DNA from: Phialophora verrucosa
Lineage: Eukaryota > Ascomycota > Eurotiomycetes > Chaetothyriales > Herpotrichiellaceae
NCBI GenBank assembly: GCA_002099365.1
Contig: MSED01000003.1
Span: forward strand, 2,976,001 to 3,040,000
Reading direction: 5' to 3'
DNA length: 64,000 bases
Below are positions 56,551 through 64,000 of this stretch, one piece after another (position 1 is the stretch's first letter; each line of letters opens with the position of its first letter). The translations under genes and the position numbers were made by a program. The notes beneath the pieces were generated by a model. The model did no database searches, was not told the origin of the DNA, and saw only the letters and a list, made by a program, of their open reading frames with translations.

Positions 56551-57902
56551 GGTGAGGGAGCGAAATATGGGCGAATCAAGCGAATGATTCGCAGAGATAT
56601 TTCGGCTGTGAGCGGTCGTTTGATAGAAAGAGGCACGCAGACGGGCAGAAGAGAATGAAGCTCCCCACAATTGATTGCAACGTAATCTGGAGCCAAGCTG
56701 TTCGATCCCCCAAGCAGCCTTGTCTTCCCCAGCCTCGCCTTGCCCAGCCACTGCCACGCGACAACTTGAGTGGCCACTGTGGGGAAGATGAAGGACGGAC
56801 AGCGCTGGGAGCTTCGTGAGAAGAATTGACAAGTTCTCCGTCCCTACCGAGCACTCCTGTTGTACTGGCTAACTCGATAGATGTGAGCACCATGCTTTCT
56901 ACCAACATCTACTTGCGGTTTCCTCATCGACACCATCCCTTGAGGTGGCGACGATGGCCAACTATCTAGGAGGGTCACTCTCACAATCATATTGTTACCA
57001 CAAGACTACTCCGTAAAGCTTCTTCGAAAGCGGCCAGTCCAGTCCCGATGATGGGCTCGATTTCCCTACCAATTGGAAATCGTAGATCCTACCGACTTCA
57101 GAACAGCTGATGCGCGACCAGTAAACTCTCAAGTGGCCAACATATCCATATGATCACTGAGCCTTATCGATGTCGAGGTTGTCTTTGTCGTTCGCATCTC
57201 GGCCTCTGGCTATAGTTTCCTCCTTGGACCCTCGCATAGTTTCGATACCAATTGCCGATACGGTTGAACTTTCGCAGACTCTTTCACAGCCCTTACTGTC
57301 TCAATGTCCAGGACTCCAGTTCAGGCGAGACCGGTTGTAAGCGTCGCAGCGGTTTATCTGAGTTGTATTCTCTCCCCCCTCTGGACTGCTTGGATCTGCG
57401 CTGGCGAGCTGATCCCATGAAGTAGGACCTCGCTTGAGCGCAAGGAATCTCGGGATTGATGTTCTCTTCTTCAATTCGACGCAAGGACAAACGGTGTCGA
57501 CAGCACTGCCACCTACCCCATTGGAGATGAGATCTGGGCATGCTTGACCGTAGATGGATGTTCTGTTGCATCACAATTGCTGCATCATAACTCGTAGCCG
57601 AGGGTTCTTCATTGACTGTGCCCATGGACCATTCAAAAACGGTCAAGGGGAATTATGAGGAATCCTCTCAAGCGTGACTGTCTGATCCTATCGTAAGCTT
57701 TGTAGCTTTGATGGCAGCTGGAACCGATTTCGTGGTGTGGTAATCCCTCCAGGTTCGGCCAATGCCAGAGACCAGATCAATCGTGTCGTATCGTATCATT
57801 AATTGTGACCACCACAACGCCAATAGTCTTCCATCTCCTCGTAGATGGTCGCGTTTACATTTCGCAGATCGTTCCAATATTCCATTGCCGGACGCTCATT
57901 TT
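56551..57902. other. Intergenic region
   Basis: Between the CCDC47 gene's 5' end and the PLC-like gene's 3' end. A TACTCCGTA motif lies at 57007-57015. I see no gene in it; frames of about 100 residues on both strands lack domains. Confidence 0.35.
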
Positions 57903-59078
57903 TCATTCCAAAACATTCCCGCCGCTCAGGTTGATCCCACCGAAAGTCCACTGTCCAGCAGCCCAAATCCAGGCTCCGACCTTAGGCTTCTGGCCCTCTT
58001 TAACATCGTTGGTCAAATCCACGACACCTTGGAAACTCGACTGACTCCGATCGAGATCCTCCTTTGTGTCTCGCGGAGGCACCGGTGTCCGTCCAACCGG
58101 CGATGCCACTCCATTCAGAGCGTCCACAGCAGCGATGGCGGGTCCTTCGTCGAAAAAGTCCACCAGAGTGAATGTCGGTGGTCTGCCATATTGAGAATTA
58201 CAGGTGGAGAGTGCGTAGCCGAGGTTTCCCACGCTATTGCCCGGTGAGTTTGTAATGTTGATCTTGTCCACATCTGGGGTTTCGATGTCGAAGAGGCCTT
58301 CCTTGTAGAGAAAGTGGTTCGTGAGAGCCATGCGGTTCGAGGAAATCGCGGCTTGGCTGTTTCCTTGAACGCTCGAGGGCCGGTCGGGGTCGCAGGTGAA
58401 GTCGCTCGGGTCAACGTTCTCGAAGGGGTTTTCGAATATAAAGGTAAACTCGTCCATAAGGTAAGCATATTCCGTGGGGATGGAGGCAGGGTTCTCAAGC
58501 GATGCCACGAAGACCATCAGGCGTTTATTCGCGTTTATCAGATCTTGCAGGGTAGGCCATGCTCCCGCAGAAGGTGGCACGCTTGTGGAAGGCGGGACAT
58601 ATGCATAGTCTGTAATTTTGGCTGCCGTGAAGTGTGCGCCTAGGTCTTGCGGAGTGGCATTGTCTGAATTGACGAGGAGGACCGTCACCACCTCGTTCGG
58701 GTTGCTGTCGAGCCACGCCTTGATCTCTTCTAGCCAGTCCGACACAACTCCGGCATCCAACAGATCGCAGGACGAGTGGCACAAGTGGTATTCTCCATTT
58801 GACTTGTGCACTTGCGCCGAGAGCAGACGCACTCCAGCTGACAGCTGGACGGTAGAGCTATAGTATTGATTTCCTGAGGTGGAGAATCCCGTAGAGGCGT
58901 CTCGAACGAATGGGGAGTCGTGGGCGCCCAGGTGGACGATGCTGTTGTAGGGTTTCGAGCAGAGGTCGGGCGAATTGTTGCAGGCGGTCGACTGTCGTCT
59001 CCATATTGAAGGGTTTAGTGACGCTGCGGTACTGAGGCTCAGGAACGAAAGGCAGGATACCAGAGACCGTAACAACAT
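57903..59078 (-). CDS. Secreted PLC-like phosphodiesterase (PI-PLC X-domain fold)
   Basis: The first ATG that opens a signal peptide (MLLRSLVSCLSFLSLSTAA) is at 59078, giving 391 residues. The motif YNSIVHLGAHDSPF with H53 corresponds to the first catalytic His of the TIM-barrel PLC X domain; a second His-rich strand is at VHKSNGEYHLCH (H91-H101). The central barrel contains VVTVLLVNSD and LMVFVASLEN, and the end has KVGAWIWAAGQW. Cysteines are in pairs, as in a secreted protein. Relatives cleave phosphoinositides or are of unknown substrate. No intron is needed. It lies convergent-side to the CCDC47 gene's 5' region. Confidence 0.88.
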   Translation of the reverse strand: MLLRSLVSCLSFLSLSTAASLNPSIWRRQSTACNNSPDLCSKPYNSIVHLGAHDSPFVRDASTGFSTSGNQYYSSTVQLSAGVRLLSAQVHKSNGEYHLCHSSCDLLDAGVVSDWLEEIKAWLDSNPNEVVTVLLVNSDNATPQDLGAHFTAAKITDYAYVPPSTSVPPSAGAWPTLQDLINANKRLMVFVASLENPASIPTEYAYLMDEFTFIFENPFENVDPSDFTCDPDRPSSVQGNSQAAISSNRMALTNHFLYKEGLFDIETPDVDKINITNSPGNSVGNLGYALSTCNSQYGRPPTFTLVDFFDEGPAIAAVDALNGVASPVGRTPVPPRDTKEDLDRSQSSFQGVVDLTNDVKEGQKPKVGAWIWAAGQWTFGGINLSGGNVLE

Positions 59079-59931
59079 GTTGGAATGAAAGTGGGTGAAG
59101 TGCTCGCTTGCTTGTCGCCGACGCTGTCTCTGTGTGACTGTTCCAATTTGACACAATACCAAATGAGCGGGATCCGAAGCACAGAGAAAGAACAGCAATC
59201 CAAACAGCTGAAGAAGCAAAACAGACAGCAGAACGAGGAAAGGTTCATAAGCCCAGCTTCAAACCTGAAGACGCAGATTGATTTGACTTCACTGCGGCTG
59301 AGGGCTGAACAAACCTACTGCACGAAACCTGCGCCCAGCATTGCAGCCGCGCGTACGGGCAACGCTGGTGGTGGCAGAGCAGAAAATGAGACCCCTCTGG
59401 CCCAAGCTTCGCCCCATGTATCCGAGACGCCGATCAGGACAACGTCGACGAAAGGGTTCGATGAATCAAGTCTGAAACCGCATTGACGTGTCCAATGAAG
59501 TTGAATGGCGGCTGGCCAAAACAGGTGGAGTGGTTGATGTTTCGCCCAAAAGGGTGGATATTCAGGCCTCTGGGGGAGAGCCGTAGTTGGTAGACAGTAC
59601 CTTGCAGTGGGCTCTGTGCCTAGTTAGGCACCGCTACACAGCCACAGCGGCCTATTTCAGGCCTCCTACTCGTATTTTGGCATCACCTAGCGGGAATCTG
59701 GGGTATTTGTTCCGACCACCACGCCCCGATAAAATGCTGACCATGACGGCGTCCGGAAGACCATCTAAGATTCGAAGGATTCCTACTCCGTACCGAGTAC
59801 GGCCTATGACTACTCTTAAAGCTCGTGACACTGTGGACAATGTACCGAGTTTTACTTGTTGCCAAGCTCGACGCTCCGACGCTCATTTCTCCCTCTCCCT
59901 CTCCCTCTCTCCACCATTCTTTGGACCCTCT
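59079..59931. other. Intergenic region
   Basis: Between the PLC-like gene and the alpha/beta-barrel gene. It holds a TACTCCGTA motif at 59784-59792 and a CTCCCTCTC microsatellite at about 59889-59912. No gene called. Confidence 0.4.
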
Positions 59932-60749
59932 TCACAGCCGCCACGCAGTGGGCTCTCTCGAACCTTCAAACTTGATGTGGCCATACTCCCGATATCCTTT
60001 ATTGCCCAATCCCAGAATGACTCTTCGCTTCGCGAAGTGGTCGGTATGATGGTAGGCCTCATGTTTTTCAATGCTTTCCCAGCCGACGTAGACGATGTAC
60101 GAGTTTTCGTGACCATCCACGGCCTCGATGACTTTACCACCCGCGCAGCCTAGACAGCCATCCACATATCTCACGATATGCGTCCACAGCGGCCAAGCGC
60201 CTTCATGCCACGCCGCATCTGTGGAGACATAGATTGCCGATCCAGTCACAGGGGCACCTTTTCCTAGCGCTTGACAATCGGGAGTAAACTCCTTGATGAA
60301 AGCATGGCGGACCAACAGACTCGTGACAGGATCAATCAGTTTCTGCTTCTGGAGAATGTCTTGGAACTTCGAAAACCGAGTCGAGTTGAGGAAGTCTTGG
60401 TGCTGCGAGAGTTGATCTCGGACTGTCATCCTCCCACCCATTAGTCGACGTATGGGGCCAATTAGAGTGGATTCTGCCAAGGCAGATTCCGCCGTACATA
60501 CATTCCTGCTATGGTATGGGATGGAATGAGATGAGATGAGATGGAATGAAACGTCGACTGACCAACGTGCAACTGAACTTTTGATATATCCTCGGGCGAT
60601 CGGCCCCAATACAGGCGCCGAAATCCTCCATGCCCTTCGAGCAGATCCAGTGCTTCTATCCATCTTTTGCCGGCTTCAGATCTCGGGTCTGCAAGATCTT
60701 GATCCGGGCTGACTGTCAAGTATATTATTTGTGTCACAGGGGAAGACAT
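59932..60749 (-). CDS. Dimeric alpha/beta-barrel (ABM-like) protein
   Basis: Two exons (60749-60563 and 60422-59932) give 225 residues. The donor is GTCAGT and the acceptor GACAG; the join reads SKVQLHVVRDQLSQHQDF. Two half-barrel units are visible: one in the N-terminal part (VTQIIYLTVSPDQ, FRRLYWGRS, LHV) and one at the end (ENSYIVYVGWESIEKHEAYHHTDHF). This fold is used by antibiotic-biosynthesis monooxygenase-like and EthD-type proteins. The reaction is unknown. It is divergent from the homogentisate dioxygenase gene (386 bp apart), so a role with it is possible but unproven. Confidence 0.75.
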
Positions 60750-61135
60750 CGTGGTGTCGACATCGAGGCTCCTAACGGGTCTAGCAAGCTGGCGACGGTT
60801 GTATATCAACCGAACCCAGGACCCAAGGTGCCTCGGATGTCCACAGCCTTGGAAGCTGAAGGCCTTGGGACCTCGCATCCCCCCGCATTTCCCAAACCAG
60901 GAATGATTACACGGGACAGACGTCGTCTCACTTCAACGCGGTTCTTGGGTGCCATTGCCGACGAAAGGTTCGTCAAACTCTGTATTCTTGGGAGAATGCT
61001 CTTCCACGCTTGTCCCCACGTGGTCCTGGGGACCTAGAATAAGGTAACATAAAAGGCATGCTCCTCTCGCGGATAAATGAATTGAGCTCCTAAGATAACT
61101 CGCCAGCGGGAGACGTTTGCTGGGATCGGTTACCG
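60750..61135. promoter_or_regulatory. Divergent promoter, barrel protein and homogentisate dioxygenase
   Basis: A 386-bp gap between two divergent genes that may be co-regulated. No specific site is recognised. Confidence 0.4.
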
Positions 61136-62641
61136 ATGGCGCCTGTGACACCCTTTACCGTCAAAGACGGTTACACATACCTGCAAGGCTTCGGGAACTA
61201 CCACTCGTGAGCACAATCCGTATAGTCTCTTGCCGCACGAATCCCATTTTGACATTGCGTATACAAGATCAGAAGCCATCCCTGGAGCCAATCCGCTCGT
61301 GAACAATACTCCTCAACGGCCTCCCCATGGCCTTCGTACGGAGAGGATAAGCGGCAGCTCCTTCACGGCACCGCGTGACCAAAACCTGCAGACATGGATG
61401 TACCGGGCCAGCTCGTCTCTGGACCACGAGGATTTCGTCCCGTACGATCAAGAATCCACAGCCACCGCCGCCGACCCGAAGGCTCCTCCCAGCACCCTCA
61501 CACCCAACTCCTACATGTGGCCCGCCGTCCCGCTTTCAGGTAATTCAGACTGGCTTTCCCAACACCTTCTAGCCAGGAACGGCGACCCCGCGACCAAAAC
61601 CGGCCTGGCAATCTGGATCTTCTCCACGACCGAGTCGATGAAACCCAACACCGCGTTCTCCTCTCTCGACGGTGACTCGCTGATCATCCCACAGGCCGGC
61701 GCGCTGGACATCCAAACCGAGCTCGGCAACCTGCTCGTCCGGCAGAACGAGATCTGCGTCATCCCCCGGGGTGTCCGCTACCGGGTGACCCTGCCCTCAG
61801 GACCCTGCCGCGGCTATGTCTGCGAGCTTTTCCAGGGCCACTTCCGCCTGCCGGACCTGGGCGCCATAGGTTCTACGGGTCTGGCAAACGTCCGGGACTT
61901 CCAGATCCCGACCGCGCATTTCGACGGCTCGCTTCGGGACGGGGTTGCCCAGGCACATGACGCCGAGTATACCATCATCTCCCGTCAGGCGGGACGCCTC
62001 TGGCACTGCACTCAGGACCACACGCCCTTTGACGTCGCGGCTTGGCACGGCACCTTCTACCCCTACAAGTATGATCTGGCGCGGTTCTGCGTGCTTGGGA
62101 ACGTCGCTTTTGATGAACACGACCCCAGCCTGTACGTGGTCTTGACGGTGCCGTCGCACCGCGAGCCCGGCACCGCCGTGTTGGACTTTGCGATCGTCCC
62201 GCCCCGGTGGCAGGTCGCCGAGGATACATTCTGGCCGCCCTACTACCACCGGAATACGATGAGTGAGTTCTTCGCGCCGATCATCAGCGCGCAGGAACCA
62301 AAGCACCCCTTCAATGAGGGGCGGGAATTCAAGCCTTTTGTCGCTGGCCTCCATCCCCCGATGACTACGCATGGTACGTACCAGATATGCCCCTTGATTA
62401 TTGCGAGACGCACTTCGGTGTTGTTCTGTATTGTTTCGGTTTCCTGAACTGCACGATAGGAGCAACGGAAGAAGATTTCGAGAAAGCGCGCAACGCGGTC
62501 TTGAAGCCCACGAAGGTGATGACCGATGGGCTCACCATCTTCCTGCTCGAGACTGAGTCGCCGCTCTACCTGAGCGACTGGGCAGTGAAGGCGGCGCTCA
62601 AGAACCCAAGCGCAAAGCCTAAGAGGTCAACCAAGATTTAA
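61136..62641 (+). CDS. hmgA: Homogentisate 1,2-dioxygenase
   Basis: Three exons (61136-61206, 61268-62373, 62460-62641) give 452 residues, the usual length. The splice restores GFGNYHSSEAIPGANPL, the family signature. Other hallmarks: RTERISGSSFTAPRDQN, RGYVCELFQGHFRLPDLGAIG, PYKYDLARF, PPRWQVAEDTFWPPYYHRNTMSEF with the iron-binding His and Glu, and the end LSDWAVKAALKN. The enzyme opens the ring of homogentisate in tyrosine and phenylalanine breakdown. Some positions differ from the canonical form (MSEFFAPI for MSEFMGLI), so it could be a paralogue. No fumarylacetoacetase or maleylacetoacetate isomerase gene is next to it. Confidence 0.9.
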
Positions 62642-62869
62642 AGCCCTGAGCGCGGTGATGTGGTGGCGCTGAGGTTTCTTCGACCCCTTCTCTTGGTGGT
62701 CATGTGGTTGGAATCTGAGATGCCGTGGATTTTTCTGATCGACCGGTTCAAGCTGGGCTCTGCCCATGTTTTCTTCATTGTACATGATGAACAACTTGTC
62801 AACATCAAGTGCCCGCAGATTCTTGCCTCTTATTCTGTTCCCGGCTCGTAAAGTACCATGCGTTCCCAT

Positions 62870-64000
62870 TCACAGTCTGGCGAAGATTCTTTTCAGTACC
62901 TCCCGTCCCTTGTACAAATTTTCCACTCTCATCCTCTCGTTGTCCAGATGAGCATTGTCGCTCGCCTGTCCCATCGGAAACATTGCCGCCGGGGCCTTGA
63001 ATTCGTGCTCGAGGAATGAGATTGCGGGAATGCTGCCGCCCTCGCGGATGAATAGTGGCTCACGCGGAAGTGCCGAAGGTGGGAAAGAACCAGTAGCCGC
63101 TAGTGAGGATGCGCGTCTATGGGAGGGACGGCTAGGTGTGGAGGTGGATGAGGAGTTCGGATAAAATGGGTTCTTGTTAGCCGTGGGAGACCTCGGAGAC
63201 GAAGGGGTAGGTGCAGGGGCAGGTCGAGATGGCGTAGATGAATTGCCCTTGATGTCATCGGCTATCTTAAATGCTCGTTGAGATACTGCAACGTCGGGAT
63301 TCCATATATCTACGATGGCGTCTTTGAGAGCCTCGTAGATCTCGCTTCTCACATCTGCAAGCCATGGATCCGCCTTTGATGTGATGGCGACAGTGAGATT
63401 GTTGGTGCTCTGCAGCTTGGCGAACTCGTCCTGTATGTACCGTGTCAAGGACTGCGCAATCTGTTCGGCTGTCTGAGATGGCACGATCCTGATCGACAGT
63501 GTTGCTTTCGCGGATCCAGATATTGTGACAGCTGTCTTTGCCTCGGGTACTTCGATGCGATGTACTGTCAGATTGGGGTATCTCCAGCGCTGCATAAGTG
63601 ACATAGCAAAAGATTTCTCGTTCCTGATTTCTGGATGCCCAGGCAGGAGTGATGAAGTGATTGAAGTGTAGCTCTCTACCTCGTCCTCGGAGAGTTCATC
63701 CACGCTGTCGTAGAAGCCCGGAATAGTGATTTTGGTGCCAGATGGACCAACCAACGTGGCGAGGAGGACTGTGAGGTCCTTGAGTGGTTCGTGCTGTACG
63801 GACTTTCCGTCCATACCAGAGTGCAGGTCTGGCTTGTTCGATGAAACGGTGATGCTTGCGTGGATGACACCCCGCATACCAAACGTGAGGCAGGGAATAT
63901 GGTCATCAAGCCAATAGCTGTTGGATAGCAGTATGAAGTCAACAGGGCCTATAGCGTCGTGGGCAGATTCAACTGTTTTGCGGAAACCCCGAGAGCCAGC
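62870..64000 (-). CDS. M20 metallopeptidase, Dug2-like (N-terminus off the window)
   Basis: The frame is open from the right edge to a stop at 62870, 376 residues. M20 features: NSYWLDDHIPCLTFGMRGV, DLHSGMDGKSVQHEPLKDL with the dimerisation-domain His, PLFIREGGSIPAISFLEHEF and SDNAHLDNERMRVENLYKG with the metal-binding His. An insert rich in Ser and Pro (about residues 236-296, NSSTPSRPAPAPTPSSPRSP) sits just before the catalytic C-terminal part. The closest match by motif is fungal Dug2, the WD40-plus-M20 subunit of the glutathione-degrading complex; the WD part would be past the edge. It is convergent with the dioxygenase gene. Confidence 0.82.
   Translation of the reverse strand, partial: AGSRGFRKTVESAHDAIGPVDFILLSNSYWLDDHIPCLTFGMRGVIHASITVSSNKPDLHSGMDGKSVQHEPLKDLTVLLATLVGPSGTKITIPGFYDSVDELSEDEVESYTSITSSLLPGHPEIRNEKSFAMSLMQRWRYPNLTVHRIEVPEAKTAVTISGSAKATLSIRIVPSQTAEQIAQSLTRYIQDEFAKLQSTNNLTVAITSKADPWLADVRSEIYEALKDAIVDIWNPDVAVSQRAFKIADDIKGNSSTPSRPAPAPTPSSPRSPTANKNPFYPNSSSTSTPSRPSHRRASSLAATGSFPPSALPREPLFIREGGSIPAISFLEHEFKAPAAMFPMGQASDNAHLDNERMRVENLYKGREVLKRIFARL

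Overview
The window looks like nuclear DNA of a filamentous ascomycete (Pezizomycotina). Genes carry short 50-125 bp introns with GTAAGT-like donors and CTAAC/CTGAC-type branch sites. The proteome is typical of that group: a Zn2Cys6 factor, MDM34 of the ERMES complex, coronin, NAT purine permease, Ctr copper transporters, FRE metalloreductases and a seven-cysteine copper metallothionein. Family or species cannot be fixed from the sequence. Twenty-five protein genes are called, most with exon structures worked out by hand from splice sites and reading phase.

Layout. 1-13.4 kb: Zn2Cys6 regulator (cut by the left edge), EBP/EXPERA sterol-isomerase-like protein, GNAT acetyltransferase, hexose-type MFS transporter, a RING + Cys-rich + SH3 protein and a MOSC-domain protein. 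13.4-16.1 kb is mostly non-coding with one possible gene remnant. 16.1-35 kb is the most striking part: a copper island with a metallothionein, three FRE-type metalloreductases, two Ctr copper transporters, a FAS1 (fasciclin) membrane protein and an RRM-YTH RNA-binding protein. 36-40 kb: a Ser/Thr-rich single-pass membrane protein and coronin. 40-51 kb: four same-strand genes for nutrient use (TauD-type dioxygenase, DHA1 exporter, purine permease, lactose-permease-like sugar transporter). 52-64 kb: MDM34, a CCDC47/DUF1682 ER protein, a secreted PLC-like phosphodiesterase, a dimeric alpha/beta-barrel protein, homogentisate dioxygenase and an M20 peptidase (Dug2-like, cut by the right edge).

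How the island may work. FRE proteins reduce Cu(II)/Fe(III) at the cell surface, Ctr trimers import Cu(I), and the metallothionein buffers excess Cu(I); co-location suggests joint regulation. In support, the 9-mer ACTTGCTCA (either strand) occurs eight times between 17.4 and 32.7 kb, including a perfect 20-bp palindrome, where about 0.1 would be expected by chance. It resembles the Mac1/Cuf1 copper-response element TTTGCTCA, differing at the first base of that octamer. Sites lie in the FRE2/CTR1 divergent promoter and just upstream of CTR2 and FRE3. Two of the three reductase genes (FRE1, FRE3) carry apparent one-base deletions, so the island may be partly decaying, or the assembly has indels there.
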